NCBI GenBank assembly: GCA_022226955.1
Contig: CP092079.1
Coordinates: 1,953,053-2,017,052 of the forward strand
Direction: 5' to 3'
Length of the DNA stretch: 64,000 bases
Source of the DNA: Nitrospira sp.
GTDB lineage: Bacteria > Nitrospirota > Nitrospiria > Nitrospirales > Nitrospiraceae
Numbering within the stretch: the stretch's first letter is position 1; each line of letters opens with the position of its first letter. The position numbers were made by a program, and so were the translations under genes. The notes beneath the pieces are model-generated. The model was given only the letters and a program-made list of their open reading frames with translations, was not told the DNA's origin and ran no database searches. Of this stretch, positions 16,893-25,267 are shown piece after piece.

Positions 16893-16922
16893 CGTCTACA
16901 GATCGCTGCTCACGGTTGCAAC
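16893..16922. promoter_or_regulatory. Bipartite island element, diverged copy (upstream of uORF c)
   Basis: CGTCTACAG at 16893-16901, exactly 7 nt, then CTCACGGTTGCAAC at 16909-16922. Spacing is the same as in the two full copies, with a few substitutions, in the 119-nt gap between TBDR3 and uORF copy c. Confidence 0.42.
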
Positions 16923-16967
16923 AGAAAACGAGGAGGCCGCCTATTCCGCGGCCTCCTCGCCAATCAG

Positions 16968-19331
16968 CTAGAACAAGCCCAGCGTCACCCCGCCATAGAT
17001 GGCTCTGCCATAGCCGGCAAAGAATGCCTGACTCGCGGCAGCAGCGGCATGAGTCTCCCCACCGATGATTTGGCCGGACGCGGCGTACTTCTTGTCGGCG
17101 ATGTTGTCCAGCTCCAGATAGAACTTGGCGAAGCGGAACCAGGAATGCTTCATCTCGACCGTCTTATGGATATTCACATTGCCGATCATGTAGGAGGGAA
17201 TTCCAAACGTATTGCTGTTGTTCAAAAAGTAGCTGTTGTAATAACTGCCTTCGACCCAGCCGCCCCAGCCGCTCTCCGCATGCTCATATTCCACCTTGCT
17301 GTTCAGCACATCGGTCGGCACGTTCGGCACCTTCTTTCCGTCGCGAACTAAGAGCCCTGCCGCCGTATTCGCTTGATCTGAAAAATTGATGTACTTGGCA
17401 TCGGTATGCGTATAGGCCCCGGAGAGCCGCAGCCCTGATAGGGGCCGCCAGTCGTAGAACAGTTCGATCCCGCGATACTGCGACGAGTCGGCATTGACCG
17501 AGGCGACATTCGTTCCCGACACAGCGCGGGAAATGATCTCGTTCTTGAAGAACGTCCAAAATCCGACCAGCTGAATCGTCAGATCTTTGGTCAGCCTCGA
17601 CTCCGTCCCGATTTCCGTATTGAGATTCTTCTGCGGTTTAAGATCGAAATTGGTGCCGGGCAGGCCGGTGACCGGATCTCGCGTCAGGTTCCCAAACCCC
17701 GGAACCCCATAGCCGGTTGAACCTCTGACCCAATGCCGATAGCCTTCCGCCGGCTTCCAGGTCAGCGACAGTTCCGGGGCCACGTTCGTGTAGGTCCGGT
17801 CCGCATTGGCCCGGCACGGAGCCGTCAGCGGCGCGGGACATCCGGACACCGCATAATTGATCGTCTGCACATTGATGTGCGACTGCTCGATACCAAGGCC
17901 GACCGCCAGCGTCCACTTCGGCACCACTTCTAACTCTTCGCGAAACCGGCCGCCGATGTTATTGATATAGCCTCGACTGTTCGCCAGCAGCAGCCCTCTC
18001 GTACCCTGCCCATTCGCCAAATTCTCGAAGGTCTGCCCTTCCTGCTCCATCCGGTTCGCAAAGAACCCGAGATAGCTCTTCAACGGCAGATCGCCCAGCC
18101 GGCCGTCATGCCGCAGATCGCTATACATTTTGTAATTGGGATTCACGTTATCCGAGATCTGGGAGAACGTCTGATTAATGTCTTTGACGTCGTAGTCTCC
18201 CTCGATGGTGAGCACCGTGTTCGCGTTCAGCTGCCGCTCATACATCCCGCCGATAATGGTCCGGCGGTCGAATCGCCCTTGCCGCAGCGCCAGCGAGTTA
18301 GCGCAGCCAGCGTTGTAGGTACCGGCCAAGCAGGTCGTCTGCGTACCGCCGGCTTGCCGGTCATCCGCAATAAACTGCGCTTGCGTCAGCCTCGTCGGCA
18401 CTCGGGTATCCAGCCAATTGCTGATCACCTTGAAGTAGAAGTTTTGTTTGTCGTTGATCGTGAACCGCAGATTGAAATTGAGCGTCTGCGTCTTGTAGCT
18501 GCTGTTGGCGATGTAGCCATCTTCCTGGACATTGCTCGCAAACATGGAAACATCCAGATGCTCGGTTTCCTGTCCGACGGCAAACGCTTCCTTGTGATAG
18601 CCATACGAGCCGCCGGAGAAAAACGATTCCACTCCGTTGATGTCGCTGCCGCGGCGCGTCCTGAAATGGACCATGCCGCCCAGCGCGTAGTTGTCGTACA
18701 GCGAGGACGACGCCCCTCGCACCACATCGACACTGCGCATGAACCAGGGGTCGTGAATGTCGAGGCGCGACAAACCATCCGACTGCGTCTGGACAAACCC
18801 GTCTTCGTACATCTTGATGTCGCGCACCGCAAAGGTCGTCTTGGCCCCCTGTCCGCGAATCACCATGCTGAAATCGCGCGGCCCGTTCGCCTGACGCATC
18901 ACGACGCCCGGCAGCGACTCCATCGATTCTTTCATCGTGCGCGTCGGCTGCGAGTCCGTCTCCGCTTGAATAGTGGAGGAGAGCGAGACGCCTTCCGGCC
19001 GTTTTTGCAGCCGCTTGCTGACAATACTGGTATCGGCCAACTCATATTCCGGCATGGTCTCGGCGATAGACTCCGCCTGTTCCGGCGCCACCTTCTCGGT
19101 CACCGTCTTTGGCCGTTCTGCCGGAGGCAGCGCCTGCTCACGGTTTCGCTTGAGATCGTCCAACTCTTGAAGAATATCCTTCAACTGTCCGCGCAATTCC
19201 TGCTCGCGCGGCGACGAGGCGGCCTCCGGTTGAACCGGCTCTTGCGCGCCGGACACGGATATCCCGAACGCGAGCCCTCCGAACAACGCAACCGCACACA
19301 ACACTCGCTTCACGCACGTGAACGACACCAT
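16968..19331 (-). CDS. TonB-dependent receptor (TBDR3) with N-terminal coiled-coil
   Basis: 787 residues: a signal peptide (ending ISVSGAQ), a Glu/Lys/Leu-rich coiled-coil segment (REQELRGQLKDILQELDDLK), then a plug domain (MKESMESLPGVVMRQANGPR, MVIRGQGAKTTFAVRDIKMY, VDVVRGASSSLYDNYALGG) and a barrel ending GGVTLGLF. ATG at 19331 has AAGGAG 8 nt upstream; the frame runs to 19409. It is the last gene of a probable operon of HTH, tonB, BNR propeller, tlpA and uORF d. The coiled-coil before the plug is unusual for classical siderophore receptors and may mediate contact with a partner. Confidence 0.9.
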   Translation of the reverse strand: MVSFTCVKRVLCAVALFGGLAFGISVSGAQEPVQPEAASSPREQELRGQLKDILQELDDLKRNREQALPPAERPKTVTEKVAPEQAESIAETMPEYELADTSIVSKRLQKRPEGVSLSSTIQAETDSQPTRTMKESMESLPGVVMRQANGPRDFSMVIRGQGAKTTFAVRDIKMYEDGFVQTQSDGLSRLDIHDPWFMRSVDVVRGASSSLYDNYALGGMVHFRTRRGSDINGVESFFSGGSYGYHKEAFAVGQETEHLDVSMFASNVQEDGYIANSSYKTQTLNFNLRFTINDKQNFYFKVISNWLDTRVPTRLTQAQFIADDRQAGGTQTTCLAGTYNAGCANSLALRQGRFDRRTIIGGMYERQLNANTVLTIEGDYDVKDINQTFSQISDNVNPNYKMYSDLRHDGRLGDLPLKSYLGFFANRMEQEGQTFENLANGQGTRGLLLANSRGYINNIGGRFREELEVVPKWTLAVGLGIEQSHINVQTINYAVSGCPAPLTAPCRANADRTYTNVAPELSLTWKPAEGYRHWVRGSTGYGVPGFGNLTRDPVTGLPGTNFDLKPQKNLNTEIGTESRLTKDLTIQLVGFWTFFKNEIISRAVSGTNVASVNADSSQYRGIELFYDWRPLSGLRLSGAYTHTDAKYINFSDQANTAAGLLVRDGKKVPNVPTDVLNSKVEYEHAESGWGGWVEGSYYNSYFLNNSNTFGIPSYMIGNVNIHKTVEMKHSWFRFAKFYLELDNIADKKYAASGQIIGGETHAAAAASQAFFAGYGRAIYGGVTLGLF

Positions 19332-19429
19332 GGCCCATGCTCCTTCCTGAGAGAAATAGCGCGCAGTCGTCCAGGCCTGGCCAATCCCGGCTGAACACGG
19401 CGACCGCATGAACGTTGAATTGAAAACGA

Positions 19430-19738
19430 TTACCGGCGAGGAGGCGCGCGCGAATGGGCCGGCTGCTGAGTCAACAGTGAGAACAACCCGGTTGCGACCA
19501 GCACCAGCCGCGCAATCACTCGCAGCATTTCAGTCTGCGGCGCAGTGGACAGGAGATCGACCGTCGGATTCGCCTGGCAGGCCCAGGCACAGAGGGAGGC
19601 ATGGGCGGCGCTACTGGGGTGGTGGTGTGTCGTACTGGATGTCGTCTGATGCGAGAACAGGCAAGATGCGGCACTGAACGACAACGTCAGATAGACCGCA
19701 GCCATGGCGAACGCGAGAGAGAAGGTCCCGCGTTTCAT
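19430..19738 (-). CDS. Small Cys/His membrane protein ending RAPP, CruR-like putative metal-sensing uORF (copy d)
   Basis: A 102-residue protein with a hydrophobic export segment (8-27), SCLFSH, a His run (TTHHHPSSAAH), Cys50-x-Trp-x-Cys54 (LCAWAC), a second hydrophobic stretch and RAPP at 97-100, two residues from the end. Its ATG overlaps the tlpA stop codon (ATGA), and it lies 98 nt before TBDR3. As with CruR, the near-terminal RAPP could stall ribosomes and tie TBDR3 expression to metal status. Inference from motif and position. Confidence 0.7.
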   Translation of the reverse strand: MKRGTFSLAFAMAAVYLTLSFSAASCLFSHQTTSSTTHHHPSSAAHASLCAWACQANPTVDLLSTAPQTEMLRVIARLVLVATGLFSLLTQQPAHSRAPPRR

Positions 19739-20280
19739 TTCCCGCGTTCCATCATCTGGCGCATCAGCGCGACCGCGTCCTGGCTATCCCAGGCGCGAGG
19801 CCCCACGGCCCGACCGGCTAATGTTCCATCCGGCGCAATCACCACCGTGGTCGGAAGCCCACGCACCATGAACGATCGCGAGACTTCTTGATCCTCATCG
19901 AACAACACCGGCAGCGTCACACCTGCCTGCGCGAGAAACTGGGCGATGCCCTGGCGTTGCAGATCCGTTGTCACCGTCAACAAGACAAATTTCTCGGAGT
20001 CCAGCTGTTGCTGCAACCGGGCCAGCGCAGGCATTTCTTCTTTGCAGGGGCCGCACCAGGTCGCCCAAAAATTCACCAGCACCACTTTCCCAGCCAGATC
20101 GCGCAGCGCGACAACCTTGCCATCCAAGGCCGTCAGCTCGAACGGCATCGTCTGGCTTCCAGCTGGCAATCGGCTCATCCTGAGTGAGGCGAAGGAATCG
20201 CGAAGATCATGCGCCAAGCCTGGCAGAGCGAAGGCCAGCGCTATCCCACAGAGCGCGATTAATATCTTGAGTCCTGTCAT
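19735..20280 (-). CDS. TlpA-type thioredoxin-like thiol:disulfide protein
   Basis: 181 residues with an N-terminal signal or anchor (KILIALCGIALAFALPG), then a thioredoxin fold with VVLVNFWATWCGPCKEEMPA, active-site Cys76-x2-Cys79, and a cis-Pro region (RGLPTTVVIAPDG). Such proteins reduce periplasmic cysteines, for example in copper delivery to oxidases or cytochrome c maturation. ATG at 20280 has GGAG 4 nt upstream; the frame reaches 20316. It follows the BNR propeller gene by 36 nt and overlaps uORF copy d. Confidence 0.88.
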   Translation of the reverse strand: MTGLKILIALCGIALAFALPGLAHDLRDSFASLRMSRLPAGSQTMPFELTALDGKVVALRDLAGKVVLVNFWATWCGPCKEEMPALARLQQQLDSEKFVLLTVTTDLQRQGIAQFLAQAGVTLPVLFDEDQEVSRSFMVRGLPTTVVIAPDGTLAGRAVGPRAWDSQDAVALMRQMMERGK

Positions 20281-20316
20281 TCGTCTCCGCAGCTCACGAC
20301 CGCGCGTGCTTAACAC

Positions 20317-21576
20317 CTATTTGGAAGACGGCAATTGCAGCGTTTGCACGATCAGGCGATGCGCCGGCATCGCATGTTCCATCCAAGCCAGCGCAGCGAG
20401 GCCCTGCGCATTGATCGAGAGCGCCGGCGATTGGCCCTTCTTGTCGTTTACTTTCTGAGGCGCGCTAAAGATCTGTCCCCGGTCGAGCGACACCGCCATC
20501 ACGACTTCGCGGCGGACCGGCGACTGCTCTTCCCAGACGATGATCACACGACCGTCCTGATCGACCGCCATCTGCGGATGGTCAGGGAACGTCCCTTTCG
20601 ACAGATTCAACTTCTGCTTCGTCGAAAAGGTCTCCCCCCGGTCGTCCGAATAGGCCAGGTAGATCGACGGCGTTTCATCGGCCCCTTCCGTGTACCAGAC
20701 GACGTACAAGCGCCCCTGGCGATCCGTTCCAATGGACGCGGGCCGGTGCGGACAACCGGGAAACACCCACCGATCATGTCCGACAATCACGGGAGCCGCA
20801 AAGGTCTGGCCGCCATCGCTGGAACGCGCCACGACAGTCTCTCGGATCTCGCCCGGCAGAATTTTCCGCCAGGCGACGTATAGCGTGCCGTCCGGGCCAC
20901 TGGTCATCGCCGTGCGGCAGCAGACACAGGTGCTCTCATCCACCTTGAGATTGCTCTCAACCGTCCGGCCATGGTCGGTGGACCGCGCGGCAAAGGTGCC
21001 CGCTTCCTTCTTCCCTTCCCGGCTATCGATCCAGGCCATGTGGATCACCCCGTCGAGCGTCATGTGCAACGAATCGAAGCTGTGGCCGATGACCGATTGA
21101 TCGTCGTTCACCAAGACCGACGGCTGAAAGGTCTTCCCCCCATCGGTGGATCGGCTTAAACGAAGATCGTTCGAGAACGGCTTGTCCGGCGCCATCTTCG
21201 GATGAGTCACCGCCCAGGCGATGAACACATCGTCGCCGGACGCAATGAGCGCAGGCGCTTCCTGGCGGCTATAGGGCACCTCGCCTGGACCGTTCACCTG
21301 CACAAGTTCACCAATGGAACTCCAGGACTTCTCGATGCGTGAGAAGAGCACCGTGCGAATGTCCTTGTCCTCCTCGATCCAGGCCAGCGAGATCTGACCT
21401 CGATCATCGATCCGCACCGACGGTCCCGCCACCGTCCGCACCTTCCGATCCATCGCCACTTTGGGACCGAGCACGAACGGCGGCGCAGACTCGGCGAGCG
21501 CAAGCGAGGCGCAGAGCAATAGACCGCCAGCTAGTCCAATGCACCCAACGATTCCGTTCTTCACCCTTGATGTCAT
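20317..21576 (-). CDS. Secreted BNR-repeat (sialidase-like) beta-propeller protein with CxCC motif
   Basis: 419 residues: a signal peptide (ending SLALAES), then repeated Asp-box motifs of the S-x-D-x-G-x-T-F type (STDGGKTF, STDHGRTV, SSDGGQTF, SDDRGETF, SLDRGQIF), giving a six-bladed sialidase-like propeller. A Cys217-Val-Cys219-Cys220 cluster sits in one blade, followed by another Cys in FPGCPHRP. Sialidase activity is not implied; the catalytic Arg triad and Tyr cannot be assigned. Position between tonB and tlpA suggests a periplasmic metal or redox role, and TlpA might maintain its cysteines. ATG at 21576 is preceded by GAAGGA. Confidence 0.8.
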   Translation of the reverse strand: MTSRVKNGIVGCIGLAGGLLLCASLALAESAPPFVLGPKVAMDRKVRTVAGPSVRIDDRGQISLAWIEEDKDIRTVLFSRIEKSWSSIGELVQVNGPGEVPYSRQEAPALIASGDDVFIAWAVTHPKMAPDKPFSNDLRLSRSTDGGKTFQPSVLVNDDQSVIGHSFDSLHMTLDGVIHMAWIDSREGKKEAGTFAARSTDHGRTVESNLKVDESTCVCCRTAMTSGPDGTLYVAWRKILPGEIRETVVARSSDGGQTFAAPVIVGHDRWVFPGCPHRPASIGTDRQGRLYVVWYTEGADETPSIYLAYSDDRGETFSTKQKLNLSKGTFPDHPQMAVDQDGRVIIVWEEQSPVRREVVMAVSLDRGQIFSAPQKVNDKKGQSPALSINAQGLAALAWMEHAMPAHRLIVQTLQLPSSK

Positions 21577-21595
21577 ACCCATTCCTTCGTGGCGG

Positions 21596-22717
21596 TTACC
21601 CAGCCAAGCTATAGACAATCGGCACATACACCGCGACTTCCGCTGCGCTCAGCGCCTGTTTCATATGAATGGGGCAGGCCAATCGCACCGTCTCCATCGC
21701 CGCGCGGTCCAGCACGTCATGGCCGGAGCTGCGATGTACGGTCACCCCGGCGAGATGCCCGTCGGCGCGAAGGATGACCCGCAACACGACTTTCCCTTCC
21801 GTGCCATTCAACCGCGCCGAGTTGGGATAGCGTGTCAGTTCCTTAATGCGCCGCCCCAGCGACTCCGCCAGCCAGGCATTGTCCGCCTTGGTCGCCGGTC
21901 GCACCGGTGCCACGCTGGCCACCATCGGTGCCTGCGCCTGCGGTTTAGTCGGAGTCGGAGCCGCAGCCTCGGTATTCGGCTCGGCCACAACAGGCGCGGC
22001 AGCGGCCGGCCCTGCCGCCGCTTCCTCCGGCCTTCCTCTAACTGCCACAAGCGGCCGCCATTCCGGCGCCATCTCTTCAGGAGACACGGTCTCACGATGA
22101 ATGACCGGCGCCGCATGATGAACTGGAGCCAGCGCGGGAGGCTCATAGGCCTGCGCCGTCGTAGCCACCGACTCGGTCGGCGGCGCAAGCTCCTTAGCGA
22201 CAGGAGCTGGAGAAGGCTCATGCGCCTGGGCGATTTCCCTGACAGGCTCCGGCTTCACGATGTCTTGCGGCTTCGCTTCTTCTTTTCGGATCTCTTCTTT
22301 CTTCGTTTCTTGAGACTCGACCGGCTTTGGTTTTTCCTCAATCAGTTCCTTCACTGGCTCCGGTTTGGGCGGCACAATGGTGGGATGGATAATCTCCGGA
22401 CTGTACTGGGTAGCCACGCGGGTCATGACCATGTCGGACGCCGGCTCTACTGGCGGTATCGGCTGAGGAGTCTGAACGGCTCGAACCGGGGCCGGCTTGG
22501 AGGGCTGAGCCATCTGCGCGGGCGGCGCTGGCTCACTCCGTGGCGGCTCGCTCACCGGTTGAATCAACGCGACGTCCCACTGAAAGATTTCTTCCTTGAG
22601 AATCGGCTGGACTTGCGCCGTAACCATGAAGGCCAGCCCGACGATGACGGCATGCAGGCCGAGCGAAACGCTCCAGGCAGAATACGGAACCCGTTCACAC
22701 TCATCTATGGCACTCAT
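21596..22717 (-). CDS. tonB: Energy transducer TonB
   Basis: 373 residues with an N-terminal transmembrane anchor (WSVSLGLHAVIVGLAFMVTAQV), a long Pro/Glu/Lys and Pro/Ala spacer (about residues 45-280) able to span the periplasm, and a C-terminal TonB domain (LTRYPNSARLNGTEGKVVLRV, HRSSGHDVLDRAAMETVRLA, VYVPIVYSL). Works with ExbB-ExbD to energise the island's TBDRs. ATG at 22717 is chosen because GGAG lies upstream; 22741 is possible. 20 nt separate it from the BNR propeller gene, so it is in the operon that ends with TBDR3. Confidence 0.9.
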   Translation of the reverse strand: MSAIDECERVPYSAWSVSLGLHAVIVGLAFMVTAQVQPILKEEIFQWDVALIQPVSEPPRSEPAPPAQMAQPSKPAPVRAVQTPQPIPPVEPASDMVMTRVATQYSPEIIHPTIVPPKPEPVKELIEEKPKPVESQETKKEEIRKEEAKPQDIVKPEPVREIAQAHEPSPAPVAKELAPPTESVATTAQAYEPPALAPVHHAAPVIHRETVSPEEMAPEWRPLVAVRGRPEEAAAGPAAAAPVVAEPNTEAAAPTPTKPQAQAPMVASVAPVRPATKADNAWLAESLGRRIKELTRYPNSARLNGTEGKVVLRVILRADGHLAGVTVHRSSGHDVLDRAAMETVRLACPIHMKQALSAAEVAVYVPIVYSLAG

Positions 22718-22823
22718 GAAAAACCAGCTCCGGGAAGACAAGCAGACAAGCCACGGCCCACAGGGATGGTCCCTGCCAAGATCCTGCGTTCAACAGCTCT
22801 GTTGTAGGGGAAGAATGGGAACG

Positions 22824-22843
22824 TCGTCTACCGACGGATGCTA
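22824..22843. promoter_or_regulatory. Compressed copy of the island element (upstream of tonB)
   Basis: CGTCTACCG at 22824-22832 is followed directly by ACGGATGCTAC (22833-22843), so both core halves are present without the 7-nt spacer and the CTC. It lies about 110 nt upstream of tonB, downstream of the small HTH gene. Confidence 0.35.
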
Positions 22844-22887
22844 CAAGCATCCGCCGGTATCGAACATCGCACAGACCGGCAGGCGCC

Positions 22888-23124
22888 CTAGATGGAAGAA
22901 CCCACGGGAGACAGTGCCTCGTGAGGCACGAACGCACTGGACGGCAGGTCGTCCGTCCGATTCTGCTCAACCAGTTTCTCAACCGACCGGGTGAAGACCC
23001 GCAGGCTGCCATGGCCGATCTTCGTACCCTCTAACCGGCCCTGCTCCACCCAGCGATAAATGGTCCAGCGGCTGACAGCCAGCGCGGCTGCCGCTTCCTC
23101 GACACGTAACAGTGATTTATTCAT
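22888..23124 (-). CDS. Small helix-turn-helix DNA-binding protein (excisionase/BldC-like, HTH_17)
   Basis: A 78-residue paralogue of the protein at 15424-15654. The two share LLRV-EAAAAL-VS-WTIYRW-E-GRL, then TKIG-GSLRVF. ATG at 23124 has GAGAGG upstream; the frame runs to 23184. It is the first gene before tonB and may control the tonB to TBDR3 operon. The pair of paralogues within 8 kb suggests dedicated island regulators. Excisionase activity is unlikely because no integrase or attachment site is seen. Confidence 0.8.
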   Translation of the reverse strand: MNKSLLRVEEAAAALAVSRWTIYRWVEQGRLEGTKIGHGSLRVFTRSVEKLVEQNRTDDLPSSAFVPHEALSPVGSSI

Positions 23125-23208
23125 GATCCTCTCGCTTTCGGCTACGGGAGAGAGGCGGGATATCCCGCCTCCTCCGCATACCATGCTAGTCGTACCGACG
23201 TTCTCGCC

Positions 23209-24828
23209 TTACTCCGGCATCCCATGATCGTCGAGCCGCTCCGCTAACGGCGTTGACGCCACCGCCGATCCACCGGTCAACGAGGATGTGGCTTGATTCC
23301 CGGCCGCCGCGGCTCCGGAGGAGAAATACATAACCGAGCCGGGGTTGGCCCCGACAAGCAGGCTATTGGTCAATTGATGGCTGCTATTAATGAGGGAGAC
23401 GGACCCAGCCGATCCCGCCGTGCCGTTCGACACCAACACCGCGTTGCCCTGGCCGGCCCCTTGGACCAGCACATCGAAATTATGCCCGGCAGCTGACAGC
23501 AGAGTAATCTCGGCCAGTTGCTGCGGCGCCGCAGGGAAGGCCGATGGATTGAACACAAACAGGCGATTCTTCTTCTGCGCCGCCAACTGCGCCGCATTCC
23601 CCGTCGTGGTGTCGGAGGCCAACAGATACATCCGCTGACCGTTCGGCGCAAACTTGAAAGTGGACGGCACCACATGATCGAGGTCCATGACCGGAGTGAT
23701 TGTTAGCGGTCCCGCTGCGGCGAGATCGACCACGGCGAGCTTGCCGATGATCTTCGTTGGGTCGGTGGTCAGATCGCTCCCGCGAAGAAAGAGAAAACGC
23801 CCGTCGGGCGTGATGCCATAGGACACATAGGGAGTCCCCGCCAGGCTCAGCCGTCTCGTGATCGCCGTCTTATGATCGCCGAGGCCCGCCACAATCAGCT
23901 TCGGGTCGACTTCGACGATCTCTTTGTATCCGGTTTGCATGCTATAGATCTTGCCGACCGCCTTCGACCAGCGAATGCCATGCGGATTCGATCCGTTCGC
24001 GGTAAAGGGAACGGTGATGGCGGTCGCACTCTCGTTATCGCAAGCCGCGCCCGCTGGAGTTAAGCTCGCCTGACCTGCGTCGGTGCAGAGATCGAGCCGG
24101 GCAACCAATGAACGGTACGTGGGGGAGGATTGATTGTTATCGAGAAACGCGATTTGCCCGCCTTTCTCCTGAGAGACGGCGGCATACTTGGGGATGGTCG
24201 CATCCGCAGTCGTGGGTTGGGAGAATGCCGTGACTTGATGGCCGGATGCGAGGGTACAGGTCGTCCCCTCCACGGTGGGAGGATTGCCGCCCGGTCCAAT
24301 GTGAGAATTGTGCAGCACCGTGACGGAGGTGCCGGTGGCGCAATTGATGGGATCGTTCCCATTCGTCGGATCGCCGTCGTTCATCGACCAAATGACTTCT
24401 CCGTCCGTCGGATCGCGGTAAATATGTACGGGGCGGGTCCCGGTGGCCAAATTGGCTTCATGGATCGGCGTCGCGCCGCTGATCGGATCGATGGTCGCGA
24501 CTTTATTCCCGGCGCCGAGATTGACGAAGAGCCAGTTCTCGCTGGAGAACTGCATGTCTCCGATCGCATTCGCCTCGAAATCCGTGCTCGGCATCGTCGA
24601 AACAATCCTCAGCGTGCCCTGCGTATCCGTCCCGACTACGGAGAGGGTTTTATCGTCTCGGTTGTTGACGAACGCAATCGGCCCTTGCAAAGCCGCGCTG
24701 CCGCCTGAGGTCACGGCCGGCGTACTGGAATCGCCCGAGCTGCAATTGGCGAGACCGATGAGCGCCAGGCCCAATAAGCCGGTCTTGGCATAGGTTGAAT
24801 AATTCTTTCTCGCACTGATGAATCTCAT
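23209..24828 (-). CDS. Lipoprotein with beta-propeller-like repeats
   Basis: 539 residues: a lipoprotein-like signal (GLLGLALIGLANC, Cys near residue 29), then propeller-like beta repeats (IAFVNNRDDKTLSVVGTD, ENWLFVNLGAGNKVATID, SYGITPDGRFLFLRGSD, FKFAPNGQRMYLLASD) related to YVTN/quinoprotein-type propellers, and a Ser/Ala/Gly-rich C-terminus. AAGGGG lies 6 nt before ATG at 24828. No heme or metal motif is evident. It follows CruR-like uORF copy e by 74 nt. Function unknown; a surface or periplasmic binding protein is likely. Confidence 0.75.
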   Translation of the reverse strand: MRFISARKNYSTYAKTGLLGLALIGLANCSSGDSSTPAVTSGGSAALQGPIAFVNNRDDKTLSVVGTDTQGTLRIVSTMPSTDFEANAIGDMQFSSENWLFVNLGAGNKVATIDPISGATPIHEANLATGTRPVHIYRDPTDGEVIWSMNDGDPTNGNDPINCATGTSVTVLHNSHIGPGGNPPTVEGTTCTLASGHQVTAFSQPTTADATIPKYAAVSQEKGGQIAFLDNNQSSPTYRSLVARLDLCTDAGQASLTPAGAACDNESATAITVPFTANGSNPHGIRWSKAVGKIYSMQTGYKEIVEVDPKLIVAGLGDHKTAITRRLSLAGTPYVSYGITPDGRFLFLRGSDLTTDPTKIIGKLAVVDLAAAGPLTITPVMDLDHVVPSTFKFAPNGQRMYLLASDTTTGNAAQLAAQKKNRLFVFNPSAFPAAPQQLAEITLLSAAGHNFDVLVQGAGQGNAVLVSNGTAGSAGSVSLINSSHQLTNSLLVGANPGSVMYFSSGAAAAGNQATSSLTGGSAVASTPLAERLDDHGMPE

Positions 24829-24902
24829 GGTCTGCCCCTTCCTCAATTCCTAATCTTGATGTCTCTGTTGTCTTCTACATGTTAACGATGCCATCACATC
24901 AT

Positions 24903-25256
24903 TCAGACGATCGGCGGGCCGCGTGGGATGGTTCCCGTTCGATGGGCCGTAGTTTGAAGAGACCGGCCTCCTGTCTCCGCTAAATATCCGAAGGGATCGG
25001 TCTGCGCGCCGGGATTTCTGCCGGGAGATGCCTGCGCATCGACACCGTCGCAGTGCCAGACGCAATGACTCTGGCTATGCTGCGCGTGATGCGGCGTCCC
25101 TTGCGGACAATGCGGCATGGTCCATTGCGGCGTCAGACTGCCGTAGGCCGCGGACACCGAGCCCGCGATCCAGAGCAGCGCGCAAAACCCCACGAGAGCG
25201 CGGCTCACCGCTCCACCCATCGTGCGTCTTCGATGTCTTGTCGTTCGCGTATACAT
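24903..25256 (-). CDS. Small Cys/His protein ending RGPP, CruR-like putative metal-sensing uORF (copy e)
   Basis: A 117-residue protein with an export segment (ALVGFCALLWIAGSVSAAYG), a His-rich run (PHHAQHSQSH), Cys65-Val-Trp-His-Cys69 (HCVWHC) and RGPP at 112-115, two residues from the end. The start at 25256 lies 11 nt after the stop of the outer-membrane protein gene; ATG at 25220 is also plausible. It precedes the propeller lipoprotein by 74 nt. It lacks a clear second hydrophobic stretch. CruR-like arrest function is inferred. Confidence 0.65.
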   Translation of the reverse strand: MYTRTTRHRRRTMGGAVSRALVGFCALLWIAGSVSAAYGSLTPQWTMPHCPQGTPHHAQHSQSHCVWHCDGVDAQASPGRNPGAQTDPFGYLAETGGRSLQTTAHRTGTIPRGPPIV

Positions 25257-25267
25257 GCCTGCGTCGT

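Noticed and set aside
18108-19394. Plus-strand open frame of 428 codons opposite TBDR3
   Set aside because: Antisense shadow of the receptor plug and barrel; composition dominated by Arg, His and Leu and no start context.
15424-23124. Phage or integrative element suggested by excisionase-like proteins
   Set aside because: No integrase, recombinase, attachment repeats or phage genes nearby; the small HTH proteins fit transcription regulators better.
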